The position numbers and the translations under genes were made by a program. Below the pieces are notes generated by a model. That model was given only the letters and a program-made list of their open reading frames with translations. It was not told the DNA's origin and ran no database searches. A stretch of 52,794 nucleotides of DNA from an uncultured Euryhalocaulis sp. (GTDB taxonomy: Bacteria > Pseudomonadota > Alphaproteobacteria > Caulobacterales > Maricaulaceae). This document shows, one piece after another, positions 1-8,874 of the stretch (the stretch's first letter is position 1; every line of letters begins with the position of its first letter). The stretch spans positions 1 to 52,794 of the forward strand of contig CAJXKJ010000018.1 of the NCBI GenBank assembly GCA_913055605.1, given 5' to 3'.

Positions 1-86
1 CCCGCCGTTCTTTTTTGTGCCGATGGAGGCGGGGAAGCCCCGCGCCTAGGCGCTCGCGGCGGCGCTTGATATACGCGCGGGCGTGC

Positions 87-163
87 GTTCCCGTAGCTCA
101 GATGGATAGAGCACCGGATTCCTAATCCGGGGGCCGTGGGTTCGAATCCCGCCGGGAACGCCA
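87..163 (+). tRNA. tRNA-Arg (anticodon CCT)
   Basis: A complete cloverleaf can be folded. The acceptor arms GTTCCCG and CGGGAAC pair perfectly, followed by discriminator G and an encoded CCA end. The anticodon stem CCGGA/TCCGG encloses the loop TTCCTAA, giving anticodon CCT, which reads AGG arginine codons. The T arm contains the usual GGTTCGAATCC core. AGG is a rare codon in GC-rich genomes, so this is a minor isoacceptor. It lies about 110 bases upstream of sthA. Confidence 0.97.
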
Positions 164-276
164 GCCATTTCCCCGATATCGCCACATCCCGCTTTACAGG
201 CCGGACAATCGACAGGAACCTGAAGACGCCGCCCGGGGATCGCCCCGGCGCTGGCCGCTCTTGGGGGGAGCTGTCC

Positions 277-1683
277 GTGACCCATTACGACATGATCATC
301 ATCGGCAGCGGGCCCGCCGGGCGCCGCGCCGCGGTGCAGGCCGCCAAGCTGAAGAAATCGGTCCTGATGATCGACCGGGGCCGTCGCGTCGGCGGGGTCT
401 GCGTCCACACCGGCACGATCCCGTCCAAGACGCTGCGCGAGACGGTGCTGAACCTGTCCGGCTGGCGCGAGCGCGGCTTTTACGGGCGCGGCTACCGCGT
501 AAAGGAAAAGATCACCGCCGAGGACCTGATGCAGCGCCTGGCCATGACGCTGGATCACGAGGTGGAGAATCTGGAGCACCAGTTCGCACGCAATAATGTG
601 CAGGTCGCGCACGGCGCGGCGCGCTTCGTCGATCCGAACACGGTGGAGATCGCGTGCGAGGACGGGGAGATGGTGCGCGCGACCGCCGACAGATTCATTG
701 TCGCGGTCGGCACAGAACCCTACCGGCCGGACAGCGTGCCGTTCGACGACGCCATCGTGGACGCCGACGAGATTCTGGAGATCAGGCGCCTGCCGCGCAG
801 CCTGACGGTGATCGGCGGCGGCGTGATCGGCATCGAATACGCCACCATCTTCAGCGCGCTGGACGTGAAGGTCACGGTTCTGGACGCCGGCGACTCGCTG
901 CTGCAGTTCGTCGACCGGGAGCTGGTCGATGAATTCATGCACGATCTGCGCGACCGCGGCGTCACGATCCGCCTGGGCGCGAAGGTCGAAAGCGTGGAGC
1001 GCAAGGCCGAGGACGCCTGTCTGGTCCAGCTGGAGGACGGGCGGCAGGTCTGGTCCGAAATGATCCTGTACGCTGCTGGCCGCCAGGGCGCGGTCGAGGG
1101 GCTGGGCCTGGCCAATGCGGGCCTGACCGCCGACAAGCGCGGCCGCCTGAAGGTCGCCCCGAAGACGTTCCGCACAGAGGTCCCGCACATTTTCGCCTGC
1201 GGCGATGTGATCGGCTTTCCCTCGCTCGCCTCCACCTCGATGGAGCAGGGGCGGATCGCGGCGCGCGCGGCCTTCGACCAGCCGACCGAGGCGCCGCCGG
1301 AATTCTTCCCCTATGGCATCTATTCGGTGCCGGAAATCTCCACGGTCGGCGAGACGGAAGAGGAAGTCCGCGCCCGGGGCGAGGCCTATGAGTGCGGCGT
1401 CGCCCGGTTCCGGGAGACCGCGCGCGGCCACATCATGGGCGTCAGCGGCGGCTTCATGAAGCTGATCTTCTCTCTGGAGACGCACCGCCTTCTGGGCGCC
1501 CATATCGTGGGGGAGGGCGCGACGGAGCTGGTCCATATCGGCCAGGCGGTCCTCGGCCTCGGCGGCACGATGGAATATTTCGTGGAGAACACGTTCAACT
1601 ATCCGACGCTGGCGGAGGCCTACAAGATCGCCGCGCTGGACGCCTGGAACCGCATGCCGCCGCCGACCAAGACGGCGGGCTGA
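277..1683 (+). CDS. sthA: Soluble pyridine nucleotide transhydrogenase (Si-specific)
   Basis: This 468-residue flavoprotein of the pyridine nucleotide-disulfide oxidoreductase family is predicted to move hydride between NADPH and NAD+ in the cytoplasm. The N-terminal FAD-binding motif GSGPAG is near residues 10-15, and a second dinucleotide motif, GGGVIG, lies mid-protein. The region that carries the redox disulfide in relatives reads GGVCVHTGTIPSK: only one cysteine of the CxxxxC pair is present. This is typical of SthA (E. coli has GGGCTHWGTIPSK) and argues against lipoamide dehydrogenase or glutathione reductase. The length matches E. coli SthA (466). The GTG start is chosen because GGGGGGAG lies 6 bases upstream; an in-frame ATG further upstream falls inside the tRNA. 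It converges with the transporter gene, with a 15-base gap. Confidence 0.9.
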   Translation: MTHYDMIIIGSGPAGRRAAVQAAKLKKSVLMIDRGRRVGGVCVHTGTIPSKTLRETVLNLSGWRERGFYGRGYRVKEKITAEDLMQRLAMTLDHEVENLEHQFARNNVQVAHGAARFVDPNTVEIACEDGEMVRATADRFIVAVGTEPYRPDSVPFDDAIVDADEILEIRRLPRSLTVIGGGVIGIEYATIFSALDVKVTVLDAGDSLLQFVDRELVDEFMHDLRDRGVTIRLGAKVESVERKAEDACLVQLEDGRQVWSEMILYAAGRQGAVEGLGLANAGLTADKRGRLKVAPKTFRTEVPHIFACGDVIGFPSLASTSMEQGRIAARAAFDQPTEAPPEFFPYGIYSVPEISTVGETEEEVRARGEAYECGVARFRETARGHIMGVSGGFMKLIFSLETHRLLGAHIVGEGATELVHIGQAVLGLGGTMEYFVENTFNYPTLAEAYKIAALDAWNRMPPPTKTAG

Positions 1684-1698
1684 GACTCAGCCGGACAT

Positions 1699-3513
1699 TC
1701 AGACCAGCGGCCAGAACATCGGCACCAGCGCCACGGTGGCGATCCCCACGATAATGTTCATCGGCAGGCCGACGCGCAGGAAGTCGCTGAATTTATAGCC
1801 GCCGGCCATATAGACGATCGTGTTGGTCTGATAGCCGATCGGCGTGGCGAAGCTGGCGCTGGCCGCGAACATTACGATCACCACGAACGGGCGCGGGTCG
1901 AAGCCGAGATCGGCGGCCAGCGAGGCGGCGACCGGCGTCACCACCACGGCCACCGCGTTATTGGTCACTGTCTCGGTGAGGATGGAGGTCAGCGCATAGA
2001 CGCAGGCCAGGATCAGCCATGGCGGCGCGCTGCGCAGAAGCGGTGCGGCGCCGTCCACGATCAGCCGAACCGCGCCGGCCTGCTCCATCCCCGCGCCGAT
2101 GATCAGCATGGCGAAGATTAGCACCAGGATGCGGCCGTCGATGGAGGCCATCGCCTCGTCCACGTCGATACAGCGGGTCAGCATCACCGCCGCCGCCCCG
2201 ATCAGGGCCAGCGCCGCGATGGGCAGGACGTCCAGCGCCGCCAGCACGACGATCCCGGCCAGCGTCGCCAGCGCCACCGGCGCCCGGCGGCGGCGGAACG
2301 GCCGCTCGGAGGATTCCGCGAGGCTGAGCAGGTCGAAGCGCGTGGCCAGCCGGCCGACCGCCTCCGGCGAGCCCTCGAACAGGATCGTATCGCCGACCTG
2401 CAGCGGCTCGGCCTCGAATTCCGCGCCGATATTCCGGCCGCGCCGGTGCAGGGCCAGGGGGAAGACGCCGAACCGGCTGGGCAGGTCCAGATCCCGCAGC
2501 GCCCGGCCCAGCAGGCCGCGGCCAGGCCCGATCAGCGCCTCCACCACCACCAGCTCGCGCGAGGACACGGGCTGGAATTCCTCCCGCCCGCCGACGGCCA
2601 GCTTCCCGCTCTCGCGGATGCCCATCAGCTCCGCCGCCGGGGTCTCGATCAGCACGCGGTCGCCCGCCTCCAGCGTCAGCGATTTCATCGAATAGCGGCG
2701 CGAGGCGCCGTGGCGCAGCAGGTCCACCACCGTGACATCGGGATTGCGGAAGACCGGAACGTCCTCCAGCGCCTTGCCGATCACCGGCGAATCCAGCGGC
2801 ACCACGACTTCGGCGATGAAGCGCGGCTTCTTTTCCTGCTCCAGAACGTCGCTGAGCGAGGACCGCGCCGGCACCAGCCGCGACCCGACGATGTACAGAT
2901 AGGCCCCGGCCACCAGCGCCACGAGCACGCCCATGCCGGTGATCTCGAACATGGAAAAAGGCGCAAGTCCCAGATCCTGCGCCACGCCGTCGACCAGCAG
3001 GTTCGTGGACGTGCCGATCAGCGTGCAGGTGCCCCCGATGATCGCCGCATAGGACATCGGCAGCAGCAGGCGGGAGGGCGCGGCCCCCAGCTTGCGCGCC
3101 AGACGCCGGGCCACCGGGACCAGCACCATCACCACCGGCGTATTGTTCATGAAGCCGGACGCGACCGTCGCCCCGCCCAGGACCGCGCCGACCGCCGCGC
3201 GGGGCGAATTCCCCGCCAGCGCCACAATGCGCCGGCTGGCGGCCTCCAGAATCCCGGTTCGCAGCAGGGCGCCGGACACGATGAACATCGCCCCGATCGT
3301 GATCGGCGCGCTGTTGGAGAACACGCCCACCGCCTGGTCCGGCGTCAGAATTCCGAGGATCAGGAACGCTGCCGCCCCCGCGGAGGCCACAACCTCCGGC
3401 GGCCGCCATTCGGCGAAGAAGGCGACGAAAACGGCAAGGATCACGCCCAAAGCGATGACGGCCGAGTGCGCATCGAGAAACGCGGAAACTGTGCTGACCA
3501 TCGGGTCGATCAT
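1699..3513 (-). CDS. SLC13/DASS-type anion transporter with paired TrkA-C domains
   Basis: This is a 604-residue inner-membrane transporter. Hydrophobic helices fill roughly the first 180 and last 220 residues. Between them is a soluble insert with two RCK_C (TrkA-C)-like domains of about 80 residues each. This layout is known for the DASS/SLC13 branch often annotated as sodium:sulfate symporters or SAC1-like sulfur-limitation proteins. Helical motifs such as NNTPVVMVLVPVA and LIGTSTNLLVDG match the SNT-type motifs of the family. The substrate (sulfate, a dicarboxylate or another anion) cannot be read from sequence. The start at 3513 is chosen from the beginning of the hydrophobic N-terminus; an in-frame ATG four codons later is also possible. 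It is divergent from the Kef-type gene, with 130 bases between them for both promoters. Confidence 0.82.
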   Translation of the reverse strand: MIDPMVSTVSAFLDAHSAVIALGVILAVFVAFFAEWRPPEVVASAGAAAFLILGILTPDQAVGVFSNSAPITIGAMFIVSGALLRTGILEAASRRIVALAGNSPRAAVGAVLGGATVASGFMNNTPVVMVLVPVARRLARKLGAAPSRLLLPMSYAAIIGGTCTLIGTSTNLLVDGVAQDLGLAPFSMFEITGMGVLVALVAGAYLYIVGSRLVPARSSLSDVLEQEKKPRFIAEVVVPLDSPVIGKALEDVPVFRNPDVTVVDLLRHGASRRYSMKSLTLEAGDRVLIETPAAELMGIRESGKLAVGGREEFQPVSSRELVVVEALIGPGRGLLGRALRDLDLPSRFGVFPLALHRRGRNIGAEFEAEPLQVGDTILFEGSPEAVGRLATRFDLLSLAESSERPFRRRRAPVALATLAGIVVLAALDVLPIAALALIGAAAVMLTRCIDVDEAMASIDGRILVLIFAMLIIGAGMEQAGAVRLIVDGAAPLLRSAPPWLILACVYALTSILTETVTNNAVAVVVTPVAASLAADLGFDPRPFVVIVMFAASASFATPIGYQTNTIVYMAGGYKFSDFLRVGLPMNIIVGIATVALVPMFWPLV

Positions 3514-3643
3514 GCCCGTTTCACGGCGCCGTGCAATCGTCCTGCGCGGGCCCGCGCGTCCGCGCATAACCGCCCGGTTCGATTTGCGTATCGCCGCGGC
3601 CGCGGTCTTGGTCATAGTATGGGCGCAGAAGGGATTTTTCGCC

Positions 3644-5590
3644 GTGGACGACGTTCTTTTCCAGCCGCTCATCTATCTCTGCGCCGCGGGGGTGATGGCG
3701 CCGCTGGCCGAGCGGCTGGGGCTGGGATCGGTGCTCGGCTATCTGCTGGCCGGGATCATTATCGGTCCGCTTCTGGGCCTGGTCGGCGGCGAGACCGAAA
3801 CCCTTCAGAGCTTCGCCGAGATCGGCGTCATCCTGATGCTGTTCCTGGTGGGGCTGGAGCTGCAGCCCCGCCTGTTGTGGGAGCTCCGCTCCCGCCTCCT
3901 CGGTCTCGGCGGGCTGCAGGTGGCGGGCTCGGCCCTGGCGCTCGGCGCGCTGGCCATGGTGCTGGGCCATGAATGGCGCGCGGCGCTGGCGGTCGGCCTG
4001 ATCCTGGCGCTGTCCTCCACGGCCATGGTGCTGCAGACCCTGTCCGAGCGCGGCCTGCTGAAAAGCGAGGGCGGGCGGGCCAGCGTCGCCATCCTGCTGT
4101 TCCAGGACGTCTTCGTCATCGTCATCCTGGCCATCATGCCGCTTCTTGCCGGCTCGGGGGTGGAGGCCGCCGCCCATGGCGCGGCGGACGCCGCCGGCGG
4201 CCACGGCGCGGGCGAAAGCGCGATCAGCGGCCTGCCCGCCTGGGCCCAGGCCGTGGCAACGGTCTCGGTCGTCGCCATCGTCATCCTGTTCGGCCGGTTC
4301 GCCGTGCGCCCGGTCCTGCGCACCGTCGCCCAGACCCGCGCACAGGAGACGTTCACCGTCGTCGCCCTGCTGATGGTGGTGGCGATTTCCTGGCTGACCG
4401 CGATGGTCGGCCTGTCGCCGGCGCTGGGCGCGTTCCTCGCCGGCGTGGTCCTGGCCGACAGCGAGTTCCGCCACGAGCTTCAGTCCGACGTGGAGCCGTT
4501 CAAGGGCATCCTGCTCGGCCTGTTCTTCATCACCGTGGGCGCGGGGATGGACCTGTCGGTCATGGCCGACACGCCGGGGCGGATCGCGGTCTGGGTGGTC
4601 GGACTGATCCTGCTGAAGATCGCGGTCCTGTATCCGGTCGCCCGGGCCTTCGGCCTGCAGCCGACGGACCGGTGGCTGGTGGCGCTGGGCCTGGCCCAGG
4701 CCGGTGAATTCGGCTTCGTGCTGCTCACGTTCGCGGTCGGCGCGGCGGTCCTGCCGCAGGAGACCGCCAATATCCTGTCGGCGGCGATCGTGCTGTCGAT
4801 GCTGGCCACGCCCGGCCTGTTCATCCTGTACGCGCGCGTGGTGCGGCCGCATCTGATGCGCGGGGTGGATGACGAGGAGCCGGACCAGGTCACCGAACGC
4901 GGCACGGCGATCATCGTCGGCATCGGCCGCTTCGGCCAGATCGTGCACCGGATGCTGCGCGCCAGCGGCTTCGACACCGTCGTGCTGGACCATTCGATGG
5001 GCCAGGTGAAGCTGCTGCGCAATTTCGGCGTGCCCAGCTTCTATGGCGACGCCACGCGGCCCGACATGCTGGTCGCCGCGGGGATCGAGGACGCCAAGGT
5101 GCTGGTCATCGCGCTCGGCAATCCCGGCCGGGCGCTGGAGCTGGTGGAGTTCGTGAAGACCCACCATCCGCACGTGACCATCGTCGCGCGCGCCTATGAC
5201 CGCCTGCAATATTACCGCCTGCGCGCGGCCGGCGCGGACTATGCGGTGCGGGAAATGTTCGGCTCCTCGCTGGAGGCGGCGCGCTGCTCGCTGGAGGCGC
5301 TGGGCGTCCTGCCGTCACAGGCCGCGCGGATGGAATCCTCCTTCCGCAAGCACGACTACGACACGGTCGAGGCGCTGTTCGAGGAATTCCGCGACGATCC
5401 GGACGTTCTGAACAATCAGCGCTATATCGACCGCGCCCGGGCGGCCTGGACGACGCTGGGCGAGGTTATGGCGCGCGACGGCCTGTTGGACGACGACGGC
5501 CATGTCGTGGACGGCATACCCGAACGCAATGACGACCGGCCCGATCCGCGCCCGCCCTTCGAGCCCGAAACGCCTAAAAGCCCAGATTGA
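3644..5590 (+). CDS. Kef-type monovalent cation:proton antiporter (CPA2 family)
   Basis: This is a 648-residue inner-membrane antiporter. About a dozen hydrophobic helices span roughly residues 5-390, with family motifs such as GYLLAGIIIGP and FLVGLELQP. A C-terminal TrkA-N (RCK) nucleotide-binding domain starts near residue 415 with the Rossmann motif GIGRFGQ. The arrangement matches KefB/KefC/YbaL, glutathione- or NAD(H)-gated K+/H+ antiporters that protect against electrophiles. Which subtype this is remains unsure. The GTG start at 3644 is chosen because GAAGGGA lies 9 bases upstream and the protein then begins right at the first helix; the frame stays open far upstream only as a shadow of the divergent transporter. 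The 3' end overlaps the convergent lppC gene by 17 bases. Confidence 0.85.
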   Translation: MDDVLFQPLIYLCAAGVMAPLAERLGLGSVLGYLLAGIIIGPLLGLVGGETETLQSFAEIGVILMLFLVGLELQPRLLWELRSRLLGLGGLQVAGSALALGALAMVLGHEWRAALAVGLILALSSTAMVLQTLSERGLLKSEGGRASVAILLFQDVFVIVILAIMPLLAGSGVEAAAHGAADAAGGHGAGESAISGLPAWAQAVATVSVVAIVILFGRFAVRPVLRTVAQTRAQETFTVVALLMVVAISWLTAMVGLSPALGAFLAGVVLADSEFRHELQSDVEPFKGILLGLFFITVGAGMDLSVMADTPGRIAVWVVGLILLKIAVLYPVARAFGLQPTDRWLVALGLAQAGEFGFVLLTFAVGAAVLPQETANILSAAIVLSMLATPGLFILYARVVRPHLMRGVDDEEPDQVTERGTAIIVGIGRFGQIVHRMLRASGFDTVVLDHSMGQVKLLRNFGVPSFYGDATRPDMLVAAGIEDAKVLVIALGNPGRALELVEFVKTHHPHVTIVARAYDRLQYYRLRAAGADYAVREMFGSSLEAARCSLEALGVLPSQAARMESSFRKHDYDTVEALFEEFRDDPDVLNNQRYIDRARAAWTTLGEVMARDGLLDDDGHVVDGIPERNDDRPDPRPPFEPETPKSPD

Positions 5591-6887
5591 AGCGGGAGGG
5601 CGCCGGCTCCACCACGAAGGACCCGGCCGGGCCCAGCTCGTAGACCGCCAGACCCCGTTCGACCACGCCGTCCGGCGGCAGGCGGAACAGGCCGTCCGCG
5701 CCCAGATAGCCGCTGCGGTTTTCCAGCGTGCCCCAGTCCGCATCGTCGCCGCGCAGCTGCGCCGCCACGGCGACCGCGTCATAGGCCAGGCTCGCCAAAT
5801 CCGACGGGCTGTCGGAATAGGCCGCACGGTACGCCGCGGCGAAAGCCGAATGCTGGCTCTGGTCCGGTCCGGCCATGAAGGCGCCGTCCAGCACGCCGAC
5901 CGTGCCGGCCTGCGGATCGGTGCGCCAGGAATCGGGCCCAAGAACCATAAGATCGCCCGCCGACAGCGAATTGGAGCGGATCACCGAGCTTAGCTCCCGC
6001 AGCGCGCCCGGCGAGTCGCTGATATAGATGGCGTCGAACGCCCCGGCGGCGCGGGCGCTGGCCAGCCGTTCGATGGCGGCCGTCGCCTGGTCGAAATTGT
6101 TCGCCTGATAGAAAGCCGCTTCGAAGAATTGCGGCCCACCCGCCTGCGAAATCTCGCGCAGCACGTCCGCCACGCGCCGGCCGAAGGCGTTGTCGGCGGC
6201 CAGCAGGGCGATGGACGTCGCCCCGCGCGAGGCGGCGAAACTGGCCGCGCGGCGCACTTCCGGCTCCGGCGCAAAACTCAGCAGATAGACGCCCGTGCCC
6301 GCCACCGACCGGTCGGTGGAAAAGGCGATGACCGGAATGCCGCGCGGCCGCGCGACGGAACCCGCGCCGCTGACCGCCTGGGCGAACAGCGGGCCCAGGA
6401 TCACATCGGCGCCTTCCTGCAGCGCGTTGCGCGTCGCGGCTTCGGCGCCGGCGCGCGTGCCGCCGGTGTCCTTGGGAATCAGCAGCATGGATTCGTTGCC
6501 GCGCTCGAACAGCGCCAGCTCGGCGGCGTTCAGCATCGAGCCGGCCTCGGTCCGCACCGCGCTGCTGGAATGGGTGAACGGCAGCAGCAGCGCCACGCGC
6601 ACCAGCTCCCGCCCTTCCATATGCGGCGGAGTCACGCCGAAATCGGGGACTTCGGTGCGGTCCGGGCGGATCGGGGTTTCGGGCTCCGGCGCCGTGGGCT
6701 CGGGCGGCGGCGGGACAACGACCGGCGGCGGGGGCGGCGGCGCGCTGGCGCACGCGGCGGCCAGACCCGCCAGCGCCACGGCCAGCACGGCGTTGCGCAG
6801 CCTGGCGGTCAGCTTGCCGGCGGGAGGCCGGTGCGCGTCCGGGGCGTTTCCGGGGCGGCGAAAGAATGAGAAGGTGTCAAACATCAT
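5574..6887 (-). CDS. lppC: Penicillin-binding protein activator, LpoA/LppC family lipoprotein
   Basis: This 437-residue lipoprotein has a hydrophobic segment ending in LAAAC near residue 52, a relaxed lipobox. A proline-rich linker follows, then a periplasmic-binding-protein type I fold with VALLLPF, GPLFAQAV and IALLAADNAFGRR segments. This resembles the C-terminal half of E. coli LpoA (YraM), which activates PBP1A from the outer membrane. The N-terminal TPR half of gammaproteobacterial LpoA is absent, as in other alphaproteobacterial homologues. Its place beside rsmI, yraN and a BON lipoprotein repeats the E. coli yraL-yraP order. The proposed ATG (6887, or 6884) overlaps the divergent rsmI start codon, so the exact start is uncertain and the roughly 40-residue stretch before the hydrophobic segment is unusually long. 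Confidence 0.85.
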   Translation of the reverse strand: MMFDTFSFFRRPGNAPDAHRPPAGKLTARLRNAVLAVALAGLAAACASAPPPPPPVVVPPPPEPTAPEPETPIRPDRTEVPDFGVTPPHMEGRELVRVALLLPFTHSSSAVRTEAGSMLNAAELALFERGNESMLLIPKDTGGTRAGAEAATRNALQEGADVILGPLFAQAVSGAGSVARPRGIPVIAFSTDRSVAGTGVYLLSFAPEPEVRRAASFAASRGATSIALLAADNAFGRRVADVLREISQAGGPQFFEAAFYQANNFDQATAAIERLASARAAGAFDAIYISDSPGALRELSSVIRSNSLSAGDLMVLGPDSWRTDPQAGTVGVLDGAFMAGPDQSQHSAFAAAYRAAYSDSPSDLASLAYDAVAVAAQLRGDDADWGTLENRSGYLGADGLFRLPPDGVVERGLAVYELGPAGSFVVEPAPSRFNLGF

Positions 6888-7782
6888 GGCGCCGCCCGAA
6901 CAAAGCAAAGACGAGACGATTGGTTCCTGGCCGCAGCCTTTACAGCAATTCGGCCCCGGCCTGTATATCGTGGCGACGCCGATCGGCAATCTGCGCGATG
7001 TGACCTTCCGGGCGCTGGACGCGCTTACCGCCGCCGACGTCATTCTGGCGGAAGATACGCGCGTCACGCGGCGGCTTCTTGACGCTTATGGGGTGAAAAC
7101 GCGGCTTTCGCCCTATCACGAACACAATGCGCAGGAGGTCCGGCCCGGAATCCTGCGCCAGCTGGCGGATGGCGCACGCGTGGCGCTGGTCTCCGACGCT
7201 GGCACGCCGCTGGTCTCCGATCCCGGCTACCGGCTGGTGAAGGAGGCGGCGGAGCAGGGGATCGCGGTCTACGCCGCGCCCGGCGCCTCCGCCCCGCTGG
7301 CGGGGCTGGCCGTCTCCGGCCTGCCGACCGACCGCTTCCTGTTCGCGGGCTTCGCCCCGCACAAGGCCGGCCCCCGCCGCCAGACATTTGCGGAGCTGGC
7401 CGCCGTCCCCGCCACGCTGATCTTTTTCGAGGCCCCGTCGCGTCTGGCCGCGAGCCTGACCGACATGGCGGAGGCGTTCGGCCCGCGCGAGGCCTGCGTG
7501 ACGCGCGAGCTGACCAAGGCGTTCGAGGAGACGCGCCGGGCGCCGCTGGCCGATCTCGCCGCCCACTATGCGGAGGCCGGCGCCCCGAAAGGGGAGATCG
7601 TGGTGCTGGTCGGCCCGCCGCAGGCGGGCCAAGCCTGGGACGCCGCGGCGGTGGACGCCGCGCTGGACCGCGCGCTCGCCCGCGGCACGGTGAAGGACGC
7701 GGCGGCCGAGGTCGCCGCCGCCAGCGGCCTGCCGAAGCGTCAGGTCTATGCCCGCGCGCTGGCGCTGAAGGACGGCGCGTGA
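6886..7782 (+). CDS. rsmI: 16S rRNA (cytidine(1402)-2'-O)-methyltransferase
   Basis: This 298-residue SAM-dependent methyltransferase of the tetrapyrrole-methylase fold modifies the 2'-oxygen of C1402 in the ribosomal decoding centre. Diagnostic segments are LYIVATPIGNLRD at the N-terminus, AEDTRVTRRLL, the glycine-rich VSDAGTPLVSDPG loop, and GLPTDRFLFAGF. Length is close to E. coli RsmI (286). A GAGAAGG ribosome-binding site lies about 10 bases before the ATG. The start codon overlaps that of the divergent lppC gene. The 3' end overlaps yraN by four bases (GTGA), indicating translational coupling. Confidence 0.95.
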   Translation: MAPPEQSKDETIGSWPQPLQQFGPGLYIVATPIGNLRDVTFRALDALTAADVILAEDTRVTRRLLDAYGVKTRLSPYHEHNAQEVRPGILRQLADGARVALVSDAGTPLVSDPGYRLVKEAAEQGIAVYAAPGASAPLAGLAVSGLPTDRFLFAGFAPHKAGPRRQTFAELAAVPATLIFFEAPSRLAASLTDMAEAFGPREACVTRELTKAFEETRRAPLADLAAHYAEAGAPKGEIVVLVGPPQAGQAWDAAAVDAALDRALARGTVKDAAAEVAAASGLPKRQVYARALALKDGA

Positions 7783-8174
7783 AACGTGGGAAGCCGGGGC
7801 GGCGCGGGGCGGAGGCGCGCGGCCGCCGCGCCGAAGCGATCGCCGCCTGGCTGCTGCGCCTCAAGGGCTATTCCATTCTGGCCCGGCGCTTCCGCTGTGG
7901 CGCAGGGGAGGTCGATCTGGTCGCCCGGCGCGGCCGCATGCTCGCTTTTGTGGAGGTAAAGGTGCTGGCCGGCGAAACCGCGCGGCGGGAGCCGGTGACG
8001 CTGCGCCAGCAGGACCGCATCGTGCGCGCCGCCAGCGCCTTCCGCAGCCAGCGGCCGGCTCTGGCGGTGCTGGACATCCGCTACGACTTGATCCTGTCAC
8101 GCCCCGGCGGCTGGCCGCGCCATCTGCGCGACGCTTGGCGGCCGGAGGCGGCGCACCTGACGGCGCTGATATAG
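7779..8174 (+). CDS. yraN: YraN/UPF0102 family nuclease-fold protein
   Basis: This 131-residue basic protein starts with GTG overlapping the rsmI stop codon (GTGA). It carries the UPF0102 endonuclease-like core: an early helix with RAEAIAAWLL, then GAGEVDLVARR and FVEVK. The last two give the E-x-D and E-x-K pattern of restriction-endonuclease-like folds. Its cellular role is not established in the family, although the gene is almost always found next to rsmI. The conserved placement and full set of motifs make the family call firm and the function unknown. Confidence 0.92.
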   Translation: MKRGKPGRRGAEARGRRAEAIAAWLLRLKGYSILARRFRCGAGEVDLVARRGRMLAFVEVKVLAGETARREPVTLRQQDRIVRAASAFRSQRPALAVLDIRYDLILSRPGGWPRHLRDAWRPEAAHLTALI

Positions 8175-8200
8175 GCGCGCGCTTGGCCTAATATGGCGGA

Positions 8201-8755
8201 ATGATTCGCACAGCCTGCCTCGCCGCCTGTCTTGCCGCGCTTTTGGGCGGCTGCGGCGCGGTCGGCGTCATCAGCCGCGGCGGCACAGCCGAAGCCATCG
8301 CGGACTACAACGCGGCCAGCGGCATAAAATCCCGCATGAAACGCTCCGCCTTCGCCCTGGACGGCGTCGATGTGGAGGTGACGCAGGGCATCGTCCTGCT
8401 GTCCGGCGAGGTCCCGCGGCAGGAAGACCGGATCGAGGCCGAGCGCATCGCCTGGACCGGCGATACGGTCAGCCAGGTCGCCAACGAGATCACGGTGGGC
8501 GAGCGCGCCACAACCGGCGCCAACGCCCAGGACGAGCTGACCAGCCAGGCCGTTCGCGCCGCCCTGCTGGGCGACAGCCAGGTGCGCAGCATCAATTATA
8601 ATGTCGAGGTCAATAACGGCGTCGTCTATCTGCTGGGCGTGGCGCGCAGCGGCGAAGAGCTGGAGCGCGCGGCCCAGACCGCGGCCCGCGTGAACGGCGT
8701 CGACCGCGTCGTCACTTACGTGCGGATCGAAGGCCAGGAGACGGCTGCGCAGTGA
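8201..8755 (+). CDS. BON-domain outer-membrane lipoprotein (DolP/YraP-like)
   Basis: This is a 184-residue lipoprotein. The signal peptide ends in the lipobox LLGGC (Cys18). Two BON domains follow, roughly residues 40-105 and 110-180. Each contains the signature pattern of a strand with V-x-L-x-G-x-V and a downstream V(D/N)-x-V, seen here as IVLLSGEV and VVYLLGVA. BON proteins bind phospholipids or the outer membrane; E. coli DolP (YraP) supports outer-membrane integrity. Its location after lppC/rsmI/yraN matches dolP in E. coli, though diaA is missing here. A short GGCGGA just ahead of the ATG could serve as ribosome-binding site. Confidence 0.85.
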   Translation: MIRTACLAACLAALLGGCGAVGVISRGGTAEAIADYNAASGIKSRMKRSAFALDGVDVEVTQGIVLLSGEVPRQEDRIEAERIAWTGDTVSQVANEITVGERATTGANAQDELTSQAVRAALLGDSQVRSINYNVEVNNGVVYLLGVARSGEELERAAQTAARVNGVDRVVTYVRIEGQETAAQ

Positions 8756-8874
8756 CGCATCGCATCGCGATGCGCGTGGCTAGGTCCGACCGGAATCCCA
8801 CATCGACGCTGGGAAAACGCCGCCCGCGCGGCTAGAACGCCCTCCGGCAGTCCGCCCCGAGGAAACATCCCCGC

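Noticed and set aside
2-49. Possible 3' end of a plus-strand gene at the left edge (15 codons then TAG).
   Set aside because: Too short to assign a frame or family; the nearby run of six T's at 11-16 is not preceded by enough sequence to judge a terminator.
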